In this document: in pieces, positions 35,476 through 45,774 of the stretch
Layout: each line of letters begins with the position of its first letter
Numbering within the stretch: the stretch's first letter is position 1
Source: Rhodothermus profundi
Lineage (GTDB): Bacteria; Bacteroidota; Rhodothermia; Rhodothermales; Rhodothermaceae
Length of the DNA: 64,000 bases
Assembly: GCF_900142415.1 (NCBI RefSeq)
Contig: NZ_FRAU01000007.1
Span: 1-64,000, forward strand
Direction of reading: 5' to 3'
Translations under genes and position numbers: made by a program
Notes under the pieces: model-generated
What the model saw: only the letters and a program-made list of their open reading frames with translations
Told to the model about the DNA's origin: nothing
Databases searched by the model: none

Positions 35476-36676
35476 CGGCAGCAATCCCCCCGGAAAGCAG
35501 CGTTAGCCCCGCGATGGTACCAATCGCCCAGGAAATGCTCAGCACGTCAGCCAGCACGCCAGCCAGCAACGCACCGATCACATACCCCCCATCACGCCAG
35601 AGCCGATAAACCCCTACGGAAGTAGAGCGCCAGGCGGGATGCGCTACATCGCCGATGACGGCTAAAAGCGTCGGGTACACCATGGCTGTGCCTACGCCCA
35701 GGCCTACCATGGCCGCAGCCTGCCCGGCAAACGCAGGAGAAAGCAGCATGCCCCCAATGCTTACGCCCTGCAGCACCATTCCCCCGACGATCAACGGTCG
35801 CCGACCTAGGCGGTCGGAGAGAGCTCCTGTGATTAGTTGCCCCAGCCCCCAGACGGCCGGATAGAGCGCGGCCAGCCAGCCAATCTGCGTCAGGCTATAG
35901 CCCAGCGCCGCGAAAAAAAGCGGAAACAGCCCCCAGGCCATGCCATCGTTCAAGTTATTCACCAGACCGGCCTGGCACACAGCAAACAGCCGCCGGTCGC
36001 GCCAGGAAGTGCGCAGAAATACCTCGCGAAACGACGGAGTCGGCTCCTGAGAATCAGCGTGCTGCTGCGCTTCGAGCGCAGCGTGGTGCCGCGTCTCCCG
36101 CACAAACAGCAACGAAAGTCCGAGACCGGCCAGCGAAAACCCTACCCCCAGATAAAACGGCTGCGGTCGCAGCGCATAAGCGGCCGCTACATAACCGGTC
36201 GCCAGCGCGGCCAATGATACGGCCAGGTAGCCGGCCGCCTCGTTTAGCCCCATCGCCAGGCCGCGCTGCCGGGGCCCCACCAGGTCAATCTTCATAATGA
36301 CTGTCATCGACCAGGCCAACCCCTGATTCAGCCCGAGCAACACATTGGCCACGACCACCCAGTCCCATGAGGGGGCCCACATGAGCAGCCAGGGCACTGG
36401 CAGACCTACCAGCCAACCGGCCAGCAGCACCCGCCGCCGTCCGATCTGATCGCCCAGTCGACCTGCCAGAAGGTTGGCCAGCGCCTTGGTCAACCCAAAA
36501 CTTGCCACAAAGGAAAGCGTCGCCACCCGCGACGCCAACCCGAACTCCTGCTCGGCCAACAGGGGAAGAATCGCCCGCTCCATCCCTACCATAGCCCCTA
36601 CAAAAGCGTTGACGACGACCAGCAGGCTAAACTGCACCCAGTTGGCCCGCAATCCCAGACGAACCGGCGAATCCAT
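35402..36676 (-). CDS. MFS transporter, divergent from the ArsR/ATPase module
   Basis: A 424-residue, 12-helix major facilitator. Motif A-like loops are seen in both halves (LLAGRLGDQIGRRRVLL; ITGALSDRLGRRPLIV), with the distinctive GLNQGLAWSMTVIMKIDLVGPRQRGLAMGLNEAAGYLAV segment in the first half. It is transcribed away from the ArsR-type regulator across a 230-base AT-rich gap, so control by that regulator is likely. The substrate is not known; metal or metal-complex efflux fits the neighbourhood. Confidence 0.85.
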   Translation of the reverse strand: MDSPVRLGLRANWVQFSLLVVVNAFVGAMVGMERAILPLLAEQEFGLASRVATLSFVASFGLTKALANLLAGRLGDQIGRRRVLLAGWLVGLPVPWLLMWAPSWDWVVVANVLLGLNQGLAWSMTVIMKIDLVGPRQRGLAMGLNEAAGYLAVSLAALATGYVAAAYALRPQPFYLGVGFSLAGLGLSLLFVRETRHHAALEAQQHADSQEPTPSFREVFLRTSWRDRRLFAVCQAGLVNNLNDGMAWGLFPLFFAALGYSLTQIGWLAALYPAVWGLGQLITGALSDRLGRRPLIVGGMVLQGVSIGGMLLSPAFAGQAAAMVGLGVGTAMVYPTLLAVIGDVAHPAWRSTSVGVYRLWRDGGYVIGALLAGVLADVLSISWAIGTIAGLTLLSGGIAAATLEETRPPDECASASGVPEASAR

Positions 36677-36857
36677 AGCGCATGCTTCCGTTCAGATTGC
36701 TACGCAGCCAAGACGCGTGCGCTTCAGACAGCGTGCTCCTTCTCTCCTCGAAGCAACACGCGAAGGCAATCCCTTCGGATTACACACCTCTCCGAACTAT
36801 TGAGGCACGTCCCTCTTGTCGGTTTCTGGCTCTTGATCCTGCAGAGGGAGAATTCTT

Positions 36858-36877
36858 ATATTCTAACATCAGAATAT
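36858..36877. promoter_or_regulatory. Candidate ArsR-type operator
   Basis: The inverted repeat ATATTCT-N6-AGAATAT sits 29 bases before the ArsR start codon, in an AT-rich stretch. ArsR/SmtB regulators typically bind imperfect AT-rich repeats of this kind. A shorter repeat (AATAT-N4-ATATT, 36873-36886) overlaps it. Confidence 0.5.
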
Positions 36878-36906
36878 TATGATATTAAAATTAATAATTA
36901 TATTCA

Positions 36907-37236
36907 ATGTCTGCAATACCAGATCGTCTAGCCCTCAAGGCAAAGCTTTTTCGCGGGTTGGCCGATCCGGCCCGGCTAAGCCTTTTAGAGGCGCTGCGCG
37001 CGGGTCCCCAGACAGTTACGGCGCTGGTGCAGGCAACTGGCCTGAGCCAGCCCAACGTTTCTAACCACCTGCGCTGCCTGCTGGACTGTGGCCTGGTGCA
37101 TCGCAGCCGGCAGGGTCGTTTTACCATTTACCAGCTCAGCGATCCTCGCATTGCCGAATTGCTCCAGTTGGCCGAGCAGGTGCTGGCCGACATTGCGGCG
37201 GGCATTTACCATTGCACGCGCTACGACGCCCCATGA
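36907..37236 (+). CDS. ArsR/SmtB metal sensor with CmtR-like cysteines
   Basis: A 109-residue winged-helix repressor (LFRGLADPARLSLLEALRAGPQTVTALVQATGLSQPNVSNHLRCLLDCGLVHRSRQGRFTIYQL). It lacks the ELCVCDL site of CadC/ArsR. Instead it has Cys57 and Cys61 in the DNA-recognition helix (LRCLLDCG) and Cys103 near the C-terminus (IYHCTRY), the arrangement of Mycobacterium CmtR (Cys57, Cys61, Cys102), a Cd(II)/Pb(II) sensor. It should therefore release DNA on binding Cd, Pb or a similar soft ion. The next gene, a P1B ATPase, starts inside its stop codon (ATGA). Confidence 0.88.
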   Translation: MSAIPDRLALKAKLFRGLADPARLSLLEALRAGPQTVTALVQATGLSQPNVSNHLRCLLDCGLVHRSRQGRFTIYQLSDPRIAELLQLAEQVLADIAAGIYHCTRYDAP

Positions 37237-39302
37237 AGACCATCGAGTTGCCTGTCGAGGGCATGGATTGCGCCGATTGCGCCCGCCATGTGGCACAGGC
37301 CCTGGAGCGGGTGCCCGGCGTCTGCCGCGTTGAGGTGTTGCTGGCTGCCCAGAAAGCGGTCGTGGAAGTAGATCCCGTTCGGCCGCCTGCACTGGAGGCG
37401 TTGTGCCGGGCTGTCGAGTCAGCCGGCTATCGCGTCTCGCCTCCCGCTACGCCCCTGCCGAGCGCATCTCCCACGCGGCGTATCGTTACGCTGCTGGCCT
37501 TTGTGTTCGGGGCGGTGTTGACGGTTGTGGTGCTGGGCGAGTGGTTGGGGCTTTTCGAGCAGCTTACGGCACACGTGCCCCTGCCGGTGGGCATCGGACT
37601 GGTCGGGCTGCTGGGCTATCCCATCTTTCGCCAGGTAGCGCAGGCGCTGCTTCAGGGACGCATTCTGGCCCACACGCTTATGAGCATTGGGGCGTTGGCT
37701 GCGCTGCTGGCTGGGGCCTGGCCAACTGCGGTAGTGGTGGTTTTTTTCATGCGTATCGGGGAGTATGTCGAACGCTTCACGACGGAGCAGGCGCGGAGCG
37801 CGCTGCGAGGGTTGAGTCGGCTGATGCCCCGGCAGGCTCGCGTAGAGCGTGATGGAGCGCTGATCGAGGTAGCTGCTGAGTCGGTGCAGCCTGGTGAGGT
37901 AGTGCTGGTTCGGCCAGGGGAGCGCGTGCCGGTAGACGGGGAAGTGCTGGAAGGCACTGCTACGCTCGACACGTCGGCCCTCACTGGCGAATCCATGCCC
38001 GCCGAGGTAGGTCCGGGAAGTGTCGTGCTGGCCACCTCGCTCGTCCGTCAGGGCTACTTGCGTCTGAAAGCAACGCGCACTGGCACTGCCACTACATTTG
38101 GCCGCATCCTGCATCTGGTTGAAACGGCCGAGGCGAACCGGAGCGCTACCGAGCGGCTGGCCGACCGCTTTTCCGCCTACTACCTGCCGGTAGTAGGGGG
38201 CGTGGCTCTGCTCACCTATCTGGTGCGAGGCGACCTGATGGCTACCGTAGCCGTGCTCGTAGTGGCCTGTAGCTGCGCGTTTGCGCTGGCGACTCCTGTT
38301 GCGGTGCTTGCCGCTATTGGAGCTGCCGCTCGTCAGGGCATTGTTATCAAAGGCGGTCGCTACCTGGAAGCACTGGCTCGGACCGACGTCGTGCTGCTCG
38401 ATAAAACCGGTACGCTCACGCTGGGACGCCCGCAACTGACCGATGTGATTCCATTGCAGGATCGCTCGCCCGACGCCCTGCTGGCCCTGGCTGCCTCAGC
38501 GGAATATGCCTCAGAGCATCCGTTAGCCGAAGCCATTCGCGAAGCAGCCCGGCAGCGTGGTCTCCCGATACGTCGCCCGGAAAACACCCGACCGTTGCCC
38601 GGCATAGGAATTGAAGCCCGGGTCAACGGACACTTCGTGCGGTTAGGCCGCCTACCCGCAGGCCAGACCTTTCCGAAAGCAGACGCGCTGGCTGCAGCGG
38701 GTAAGACGCTCATGCTGCTGGAGATTGACGGGCAGCCGGCCGCTTTGCTGGCTGCGGCCGATACCGAACGCCCGGGCCTCCGCGAGGCGCTGGAGGCGCT
38801 GCGTCGGCTGGGCATTCGCCATCTGGAACTCCTCACCGGAGATCATCCCCGTACTGCCGAACCACTGGCTCGCCGGCTGGGCCTGACCTATCGGGCCGGT
38901 CTGTTGCCTGCCGACAAAATCCAGATCGTGCAGGCATACCAGGCCCGGGGCCATACGGTTGTGATGATCGGTGATGGCATCAACGATGCCCCAGCGCTGA
39001 TGCAGGCCGACGTTGGCATTGCGATGGGTTCAGGAACCGATGTGGCGCTCGACACGGCCGCCATCGTCCTTCTGCGAGACGACTGGCGGCAACTTCCCGC
39101 TCTGTTTCGTCTGGCCCGCCGCACGCGCCGCGTCATTGCCCTTAATCTCGGTTTTACAGCCCTCTATAACCTGATCGGCCTCGCACTGGCCGCGCTGGGC
39201 TATCTACCGCCTGTTCTGGCCGCTGCGGCGCAATCGTTGCCCGATCTGGGTATCCTGGGCAATTCGGCCCGCCTGCTTCGTGTCCGTCTGTCGACTTCCT
39301 GA
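37233..39302 (+). CDS. P1B-type heavy-metal ATPase with a CSC membrane motif
   Basis: A 689-residue metal pump. The order is: HMA domain (GMDCADC, Cys13 and Cys16), membrane helices, actuator TGES (251-254), transmembrane metal site ACSCAFALATP (Cys346-Ser-Cys348), phosphorylation motif LLDKTGTLTLG (Asp390), SEHPLAEA and [10 protein letters not shown]. The canonical proline of CPC is Ser, and the last helix reads AAAQSLPDLGILGNSARLL rather than the Cu or Zn/Cd consensus. CSC defines a rare, little-studied P1B subgroup. The frame also opens at 37212, but ATG 37233 overlaps the ArsR stop and is preferred. The CmtR-like sensor suggests Cd, Pb or Zn as substrate. Confidence 0.92.
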   Translation: MKTIELPVEGMDCADCARHVAQALERVPGVCRVEVLLAAQKAVVEVDPVRPPALEALCRAVESAGYRVSPPATPLPSASPTRRIVTLLAFVFGAVLTVVVLGEWLGLFEQLTAHVPLPVGIGLVGLLGYPIFRQVAQALLQGRILAHTLMSIGALAALLAGAWPTAVVVVFFMRIGEYVERFTTEQARSALRGLSRLMPRQARVERDGALIEVAAESVQPGEVVLVRPGERVPVDGEVLEGTATLDTSALTGESMPAEVGPGSVVLATSLVRQGYLRLKATRTGTATTFGRILHLVETAEANRSATERLADRFSAYYLPVVGGVALLTYLVRGDLMATVAVLVVACSCAFALATPVAVLAAIGAAARQGIVIKGGRYLEALARTDVVLLDKTGTLTLGRPQLTDVIPLQDRSPDALLALAASAEYASEHPLAEAIREAARQRGLPIRRPENTRPLPGIGIEARVNGHFVRLGRLPAGQTFPKADALAAAGKTLMLLEIDGQPAALLAAADTERPGLREALEALRRLGIRHLELLTGDHPRTAEPLARRLGLTYRAGLLPADKIQIVQAYQARGHTVVMIGDGINDAPALMQADVGIAMGSGTDVALDTAAIVLLRDDWRQLPALFRLARRTRRVIALNLGFTALYNLIGLALAALGYLPPVLAAAAQSLPDLGILGNSARLLRVRLSTS

Positions 39303-39422
39303 CCGGCAGGCTGCCATCCTGTCACCTGTCCTTCAACCGGTACGCTTTTCGTGCCCGGTCAGCGTGCACCTGTTTACTGGCAACGTGTCAGGGAGCGCAA
39401 ACCAATTAACCCGAGAAAAACA

Positions 39423-42065
39423 ATGAATCTGCAGAAATTTACCGTTAAGGCGCAGGAGGCGGTGCAACGCGCGCTGGAAATTGCCGCGCAGAAAAACCAC
39501 CAGGCAATTGAACCGCCGCACCTGCTCAAGGCTCTGCTAAGCGAGCCCCAGGGTACAGCGGTTTCCATTTTGAAACGGCTTGGCGCCAGTCTCGAGTTGC
39601 TGCACACGAAGACCGACCAGGCGCTGGCAAAACTGCCGGTCGTGCACGGCGCCTCGGTATCCGGGCAGTACGTAGGCAATGAATTGAAGAAAGTCTTCGA
39701 CCGGGCGCTGGCCGAGGCCGAGCTGCTCAAGGACGAATACGTCTCCAGTGAGCATCTGCTGATTGCGCTGGCCGAAAGCCAGACAGATGTGGGGCAAGCA
39801 CTCCGAGAACAGGGCGTCACCAAGGAAAAGATCCTGAACGTGCTCAAGGATGTGCGGGGAGCGCAGCGCGTTACCGATCCGCATGCCGAAGAGCGGTACG
39901 AAGCCCTGCAGCGCTATGGCCGTGATTTGACAGAGCTGGCCCGCAAGGGTAAGCTGGACCCTGTTATCGGCCGCGACGAGGAAATCCGGCGGGTGCTGCA
40001 GATCCTTTCGCGTCGGATGAAGAACAACCCGGTCCTGGTAGGAGAGGCCGGTGTGGGTAAAACGGCGATTGTCGAAGGACTGGCCTTGCGCATTGTGCAG
40101 GGTGACGTGCCCGAAAGCTTGAAAGATCGGCGCATTGTAGCGCTCGACATGGGCGCCCTGCTGGCGGGTGCCAAGTACCGAGGAGAATTTGAGGAGCGGC
40201 TGAAAGCGGTCGTTCGCGAAGCGGCTGCCTCGGAAGGGCAGGTCATTCTCTTCATCGACGAGCTGCACACCGTGGTAGGCGCCGGAGCAGCAGAAGGAGC
40301 TGTGGACGCAGCCAACATTCTGAAACCAGCCCTGGCGCGCGGTGAAATTCGCGTAATCGGGGCCACGACGCTCGACGAATACCGGAAGTACATTGAAAAG
40401 GATAAGGCCCTGGAACGGCGCTTCCAGCCTGTGCTCGTCGAAGAGCCCTCGGTAGAGGATACCATCTCCATCTTGCGGGGCATCAAAGACCGCTACGAGG
40501 TGCATCATGGCGTGCGCATCACCGACAGCGCGTTGATTGCAGCAGCCGAACTCTCCCACCGCTACATCACCGATCGGCATCTGCCGGACAAGGCCATCGA
40601 CCTGATCGACGAGGCGGCCGCGCGCCTGCGGATTGAAATTGATTCAATGCCGGAAGAGCTGGACCAGTTGGAGCGCCAGATCCGCCAGCTCGAGATCGAA
40701 CGGGAGGCGGTCAAACGCGACAACGACCAGGAAAAGCTGAAAGCCATCAACGAGCAGCTTGCGAACCTTGAGGAGCAGCGGCGGGCGCTCCGGGCGCGCT
40801 GGCAGCAAGAAAAAGAGTTGATCCAGCGCATCCGGCAAATCAAGGAGGAAATTGAGCAGCTTCGGATCGAATCCGAACAACTGGAACGGCAGGGAGAATA
40901 CGGCCGCGTGGCAGAAATCCGCTACGGCCGCATTCCAGAGCTGGAAAAACAGCTCAAAGAAGCTCAGCAAAAGCTGGATGAGGTCCAGAAGGATGGAGCC
41001 CTGCTGAAGGAAGAAGTTACGGCCGAAGACATTGCCGAAATTGTTGCGCGCTGGACGGGCATTCCCGTTGCCAAGCTGCTGGAAAGCGAGCGCGAAAAGC
41101 TGTTGCGGCTGGAGGAGGAGTTGTCCAAACGCGTCGTCGGGCAGCCTGAAGCCATCTCGGCTGTGGCCAACGCTGTGCGGCGCGGCCGCGCTGGACTTCA
41201 GGAGCCCAATCGGCCCATTGGCTCCTTCATTTTCCTCGGATCAACGGGCGTCGGGAAGACCGAGCTGGCCAAGGCACTGGCCGAGGCCCTCTTTAATGAC
41301 GAGAACGCCATGATTCGGATTGACATGAGTGAGTATCAGGAGCGCCACTCGGTCAGCCGCCTCATTGGCGCGCCGCCCGGTTACGTTGGCTATGAAGAAG
41401 GGGGCCAGCTCACCGAAGCCGTGCGGCGGCGTCCTTACTCGGTGGTTCTGCTCGACGAGATTGAAAAGGCGCATCCGGAAGTCTTCAACATCCTGCTCCA
41501 GGTGCTGGACGACGGCCGGCTCACCGATAACAAGGGCCGGACGGCCGACTTCCGCAATACTATCATCATCATGACCAGTAACCTGGGCTCTGAGCTTATC
41601 CGTGAACGCATCGACGCGCACGGCGGCGAGGTGCCTCCGGAGGTCTATGAGCGGATGCGCGAAGAGATTCTCCAGTTGTTGCGGCAGCGGCTGCGGCCCG
41701 AATTCCTCAACCGGATCGATGAAATTATCGTCTTCCGGCCGCTGGGCCACGAAGAGATCCGGAAGATTGTCGAGATCCAGTTTGCCCGTATCCAGCAACT
41801 GGCAGCTCGCAGTCATAAGCTCAAGCTGGAACTGACCGACGCGGCGAAAGACTGGTTGGCCGAGCGCGGCTTTGATCCTGTCTTCGGTGCGCGGCCGCTC
41901 AAGCGGGTCATCCAGCGCGAAATTACAAACAAGCTGGCGGAAGAAATCCTGTCCGGGTTCTTCTCCGACGGTGACACGATTCGGATTGACGTGGCGCCGG
42001 ACAGATCGGGGTTGATCTTCGAGAAGATCGCCCAGGTCGAGGCCGAGCCGGCCGGTACGGCCTAA
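39423..42065 (+). CDS. clpB: ClpB disaggregase
   Basis: An 880-residue AAA+ chaperone that rescues aggregated proteins together with DnaK. Order: Clp N-domain ([21 protein letters not shown], then [21 protein letters not shown]), first Walker A ([15 protein letters not shown]), Walker B ([13 protein letters not shown]), the long middle coiled coil (about residues 400-540, [26 protein letters not shown]), second Walker A ([18 protein letters not shown]) and [12 protein letters not shown]. Length is full. Start 39423 is set by homology; the frame opens at 39351. A strong terminator follows. No CIRCE-like repeat is seen upstream. Confidence 0.96.
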   Translation: MNLQKFTVKAQEAVQRALEIAAQKNHQAIEPPHLLKALLSEPQGTAVSILKRLGASLELLHTKTDQALAKLPVVHGASVSGQYVGNELKKVFDRALAEAELLKDEYVSSEHLLIALAESQTDVGQALREQGVTKEKILNVLKDVRGAQRVTDPHAEERYEALQRYGRDLTELARKGKLDPVIGRDEEIRRVLQILSRRMKNNPVLVGEAGVGKTAIVEGLALRIVQGDVPESLKDRRIVALDMGALLAGAKYRGEFEERLKAVVREAAASEGQVILFIDELHTVVGAGAAEGAVDAANILKPALARGEIRVIGATTLDEYRKYIEKDKALERRFQPVLVEEPSVEDTISILRGIKDRYEVHHGVRITDSALIAAAELSHRYITDRHLPDKAIDLIDEAAARLRIEIDSMPEELDQLERQIRQLEIEREAVKRDNDQEKLKAINEQLANLEEQRRALRARWQQEKELIQRIRQIKEEIEQLRIESEQLERQGEYGRVAEIRYGRIPELEKQLKEAQQKLDEVQKDGALLKEEVTAEDIAEIVARWTGIPVAKLLESEREKLLRLEEELSKRVVGQPEAISAVANAVRRGRAGLQEPNRPIGSFIFLGSTGVGKTELAKALAEALFNDENAMIRIDMSEYQERHSVSRLIGAPPGYVGYEEGGQLTEAVRRRPYSVVLLDEIEKAHPEVFNILLQVLDDGRLTDNKGRTADFRNTIIIMTSNLGSELIRERIDAHGGEVPPEVYERMREEILQLLRQRLRPEFLNRIDEIIVFRPLGHEEIRKIVEIQFARIQQLAARSHKLKLELTDAAKDWLAERGFDPVFGARPLKRVIQREITNKLAEEILSGFFSDGDTIRIDVAPDRSGLIFEKIAQVEAEPAGTA

Positions 42066-42095
42066 GCGCCGGCGCCGGTGGCTCTGTCCTCCAGG

Positions 42096-42124
42096 CCCGG
42101 GTCCATAACGGACCCGGGTTTTTT
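42096..42124 (+). terminator. Rho-independent terminator of clpB
   Basis: A nine-base GC-rich stem (CCCGGGTCC/GGACCCGGG) with loop ATAAC is followed directly by six T residues, starting 31 bases after the clpB stop. It lies between the converging clpB and nrdJ genes. On the minus strand the stem lacks a T-run. Confidence 0.9.
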
Positions 42125-42130
42125 GTTGGG

Positions 42131-43987
42131 TCAGTCAGCTTCTCGCTCAATGCTGCAGCAGTGTGTGCTTTCAGCCACGCCGGCATTGATGGCCTCCAGT
42201 ACAGCACCGCGCACCGGACTGGGCCGGTAGGTCGTGCACCCTTTCAGGCCATGCGCATAGGCCCAGTCGTAGAGCTGACGAAACGCCTGAAACGGCGTGT
42301 CGGCCGGCACATTCACGGTTTTTGAAATGGCTCCGTCCACATACGGCTGCAGGGCAGCCTGCATTTTTAGATGATCGTACGGGTCCAGATGCTGCGCGTC
42401 GACAAACGCTTCAGGCAGCATCTCGCTGTTGCCGTGCAGTCGTTGCCATAGCCGCAGTGCGTAGTCGGTCAGGGTGTACGCCTGTCGGCGGCCATTCATA
42501 TCCAGAATGTAGCGCGTGTAGCGATAGGCGAAAACGGGTTCAATGCCACTGGACACATTATTGGCCAGCAAACTGATCGTGCCCGTGGGCGCAATGGAAA
42601 GTAGATGGCTGTTTCGAATGCCGTAGGTAGCAATGCCTTTGCGAATGTCTTCCGGCAGCGACTGGATGAAGGGACTTTCCAGATAGCGCGCCCGCTCAAA
42701 AAAGGGAAACGGCCCCTTTTCGCGAGCCAGGGCAATGGAAGTGCGATAGGCCGTGTAGCAGATCGTCCGCATAATGCGGGCAGCCAGCCGCCGGGCTTCG
42801 TCCGAGGCGTAGTGCAGGCCCAGCATGATCAGCGTGTCGGCCAGTCCTGTGATGCCCAGGCCGATACGTCGCGTGCCCCGGGCCTGCTCGGCCTGCGCCG
42901 GCAGCGGAAAACCCGACACATCAATCACGTTGTCGAGCAGGCGCACGGCCACAGCGACAGTCTCCCGGATCCCTTCCCAGTCAAGATCGGCTTCCGGTGT
43001 AAACGGCGCCCGCACAAAGCGCGTCAGGTTGATCGAACCCAGATCGCAAGCGCCATAGGGGGGCAACGGCTGCTCGCCGCAGGGATTCGTGGCGGTAATA
43101 TGTTCGCGATAGGCAAGATTGTTCATCCGATTGATCGTATCGATAAAAAGCACGCCAGGCTCAGCGTAGTCGTACGTGGCGCGCAGCATCTGCTCCCAGA
43201 GCGCCCGTGCCTTCACAAGGCGGAGCACGCGGCAGGGAACGGGCCGGGCGGCGCCGGTCCAGCGTCGGTAAAGGATCGGTCGGTCTCCCATGCCTTCGTC
43301 TTCCAGCGTAGCAGCCGGAAAAACCAGCGGCCAGTCGGCGTCGCGCTGCACGGCTTCCATGAAGGCATCGAAGACCTGCACCGACAGATTAAAGTGCGTG
43401 AGCGCGCCCGGCTGGTGTTTTGCAGTGATAAACGTCTCGATGTCGGGATGATCGCATCGCAGCGTCGCCATCATAGCGCCCCGGCGGGCCCCTGTCGATA
43501 GTAGCGTGGCGCACATAGCGTCCCAGATATGCATGAACGAAACGGGACCCGAGGCAATAGTGCCCGTGGTGCGCGCGCGCGTTCCGGCTGGCCGCAACGT
43601 TGAGAAGTCGTAGCCAACTCCTCCGCCCTGTTGCATGGTCAGGGCGCCTTCTTTCAGGCTATCGAAGATGCCGTCGAGCGAGTCTTCAATAAGCCCCATA
43701 ACAAAGCAGTTGAAAAGCGTCACGCGGTGGCGGGTGCCGGCGCCCGCCAGAATACGTCCGCCCGGCAACAACTTGAAGCCATAGAGCACCTGATAGAAGC
43801 GCTGCGCCCAGCGTTCTCGTTCGGGTTCAGCCGCAGCCAGGGCCCGGGCTACCCGGCGCCAGGTATCTTCAATGGTTTGATCCCGCACGACGGCTCCTTC
43901 GCGGTAGCGGTACTTTGCATTCCAGACGTGCCAGGAGACCGGTTCATGAAAATGCGTTCCCAGGTCTGGTAGCCCTTCCACCGCCAT
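42131..43987 (-). CDS. nrdJ: Class II (B12-dependent) ribonucleotide reductase, short form
   Basis: A ribonucleotide reductase large chain of about 618 residues that makes deoxynucleotides with adenosylcobalamin. Motifs: LLPGGRILAGAGT, LFNCFVMG (redox Cys), MQQGGGVGYDFSTLRP, NPCGEQPLPPYGACDLGSINL (radical site Cys), LSIAPTGTISLLANNVSSGIEP and a C-terminal Cys pair (STHCCSIEREAD). No ATP-cone is present at the N-terminus, so overall activity control by ATP/dATP is probably missing. Start 43987 is chosen because the family begins near MAVEGLPDLG; the frame reaches 44095. folA lies just upstream on the same strand. Confidence 0.88.
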   Translation of the reverse strand: MAVEGLPDLGTHFHEPVSWHVWNAKYRYREGAVVRDQTIEDTWRRVARALAAAEPERERWAQRFYQVLYGFKLLPGGRILAGAGTRHRVTLFNCFVMGLIEDSLDGIFDSLKEGALTMQQGGGVGYDFSTLRPAGTRARTTGTIASGPVSFMHIWDAMCATLLSTGARRGAMMATLRCDHPDIETFITAKHQPGALTHFNLSVQVFDAFMEAVQRDADWPLVFPAATLEDEGMGDRPILYRRWTGAARPVPCRVLRLVKARALWEQMLRATYDYAEPGVLFIDTINRMNNLAYREHITATNPCGEQPLPPYGACDLGSINLTRFVRAPFTPEADLDWEGIRETVAVAVRLLDNVIDVSGFPLPAQAEQARGTRRIGLGITGLADTLIMLGLHYASDEARRLAARIMRTICYTAYRTSIALAREKGPFPFFERARYLESPFIQSLPEDIRKGIATYGIRNSHLLSIAPTGTISLLANNVSSGIEPVFAYRYTRYILDMNGRRQAYTLTDYALRLWQRLHGNSEMLPEAFVDAQHLDPYDHLKMQAALQPYVDGAISKTVNVPADTPFQAFRQLYDWAYAHGLKGCTTYRPSPVRGAVLEAINAGVAESTHCCSIEREAD

Positions 43988-44099
43988 AGCCGCTACGTTC
44001 GATACACTGATACCTGTTCTAATGATAACGCAGCGGCTGCGTTTGAGATTTGCTGCGGTGCCGCGACCTGAGGGATCCCGGCGAAAAATGGCCAATTCG

Positions 44100-44645
44100 T
44101 TACGGTACCGGCACGTCGGGCCGACGCCGATAGGTCACAAACCGAAAGCCTGGATGCTGCTCAACGGCCACTTCTTCGAAGATAGGACCGATGAGCGATT
44201 CATAGGGAGGAAAGAAAGTGTCGCCCTCGTAGTCTCCTTCCACCAGCGTCAGCTCCAGTCGGTCTGCACGCGGCAGAAACTGGGCATATACGTTGGCCCC
44301 ACCAGCGATGAACAGACGGGGCACTGCACCGGCCGCAGCCAGCGCTGCCTCCACGCTGGGATAGACCTCTACACCTGCCAGATCCGGATAGGTACGGGTT
44401 CGGGAAAGCACCAGATGGCGCCGGCCAGGCAGCGGTCCCCCGAACTGTTCCAGCAGCGACTCAAAGGTCTTCCGTCCCATGAGCAGTGGATGCCCCATGG
44501 TCAGTTGCTTGAAGCGCCGCAGGTCTTCCGGCAGATGCCAGGGCAGCCGCCCCTCTCGTCCAATGACCCGATTCTTTTCGGCCAGGGCGGCAATGAGCAC
44601 AATTTCTGGTCGTCTGAGTGCTGTCGCTTTATCCGACCGATGCAT
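44100..44645 (-). CDS. folA: Dihydrofolate reductase
   Basis: A 181-residue DHFR that regenerates tetrahydrofolate for the thymidylate synthase encoded just upstream. Typical motifs: VLIAALAEKNRVIGREGRLPWHLPEDLRRFKQLTMGHPLLMGRKTFES (substrate and NADPH sites), RRHLVLSRT, FIAGGANVYAQFLPRADRLELTLVEGDYEGDTFFP. The N-terminus is about 15 residues longer than usual (MHRSDKATALRRPE). It lies between thyA and nrdJ, forming a deoxynucleotide cluster. Confidence 0.93.
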   Translation of the reverse strand: MHRSDKATALRRPEIVLIAALAEKNRVIGREGRLPWHLPEDLRRFKQLTMGHPLLMGRKTFESLLEQFGGPLPGRRHLVLSRTRTYPDLAGVEVYPSVEAALAAAGAVPRLFIAGGANVYAQFLPRADRLELTLVEGDYEGDTFFPPYESLIGPIFEEVAVEQHPGFRFVTYRRRPDVPVP

Positions 44646-44859
44646 TGGTCCTGTTCTTATGCGTTCTTCTGCTGAAATAGGGGAGCCAGAGACCCTGCCT
44701 CTTCAAAGGCCTGGTGTGGGGAATGGTTACGCATGCCGAGGTACTTTCATGTTCGTCCTCCAGGCCCGACCCGCCTCGTGCCACCTGACGTTTCCTTCCC
44801 AGAGGACCGCTGCGAAAGACGCTGCCGGCATTGTTTTAACCGGACCGTTTCTGGCCGCA

Positions 44860-45693
44860 TCACACAGCAATCGGCGCCTTGATCGGCGGATGATACCGGT
44901 AGTTCACAAATTCGAAGTCTTCCATGCGATAGTCGAAGATCGACGGAGGCTTTCGCCGGATTACTAACTGAGGCAACGGATAGGGCTCGCGAGAAAGCAG
45001 CTCATTTACCTGCTCCAGATGATTCAGATAAATATGACAGTCGCCTCCTGTCCAGATCAGCTCCCCTACCTCCAGGTCGGTCTGCTGCGCTATCATGTGG
45101 GTGAGCAGGCTGTAGGAAGCAATGTTAAAGGGTACGCCCAGGAACGCATCGGCTGAGCGCTGAAAAACCAGGCAGGAAAGCTTCCCTTCTGCCACGTAAA
45201 ATTGAAAGAGTACGTGGCAGGGTGCCAGGGCCATTCGTCCCTGGCGTACGTTTTCCTGGGGGGAGCATCGCTCGTCAGGCAAATCTGCCACGTTCCAGGC
45301 GCTCACCACGTGCCGCCGCGACCAGGGTCGTTCTCGGATTGCGCGCACGACTTCGGCGATCTGATCAATCTCACGTCCATCCGGTGCGCGCCACCGACGC
45401 CACTGCTTGCCGTAGATGGGTCCCAGTTCGCCCTCTTCCGTTGCCCACTCGTCCCAGATTGTCACGCCGTGCGCGTGCAAATACGCCAGGTTTGTCTCCC
45501 CTCGGAGAAACCACAGCAGTTCGTGCACCACGCTCTTGAGATGGATCTTTTTCGTCGTGACCAGCGGAAAACCCGCCTGCAGGTCGAACCGCATCTGGTA
45601 GCCAAACACGCTGATCGTGCCGACGCCGGTGCGGTCTTCCCGTCGAATACCGTGCTGCAGGATATGGCGCAGAAATTCGTGATACGGTCGCAT
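44860..45693 (-). CDS. thyA: Thymidylate synthase
   Basis: A 277-residue ThyA that methylates dUMP to dTMP using methylenetetrahydrofolate. Motifs: [51 protein letters not shown], the catalytic [13 protein letters not shown] (APCH) and [37 protein letters not shown]. Length is normal. The 214 bases between it and folA contain no convincing gene. Confidence 0.96.
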   Translation of the reverse strand: MRPYHEFLRHILQHGIRREDRTGVGTISVFGYQMRFDLQAGFPLVTTKKIHLKSVVHELLWFLRGETNLAYLHAHGVTIWDEWATEEGELGPIYGKQWRRWRAPDGREIDQIAEVVRAIRERPWSRRHVVSAWNVADLPDERCSPQENVRQGRMALAPCHVLFQFYVAEGKLSCLVFQRSADAFLGVPFNIASYSLLTHMIAQQTDLEVGELIWTGGDCHIYLNHLEQVNELLSREPYPLPQLVIRRKPPSIFDYRMEDFEFVNYRYHPPIKAPIAV

Positions 45694-45774
45694 GGCGCGT
45701 TGGAACGTAGCAAACGGGCGCTCGTTTTTCAGACAGACTGTTGCAATCTACGAAAGGTTTGACATTCTGGAAAT

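Noticed and set aside
39303-39422. CIRCE or heat-shock operator before clpB
   Set aside because: No TTAGCACTC-N9-GAGTGCTAA-like inverted repeat is present.
44646-44859. Small gene between folA and thyA
   Set aside because: The only minus-strand frame (34 codons) has no ribosome-binding site or recognisable sequence.
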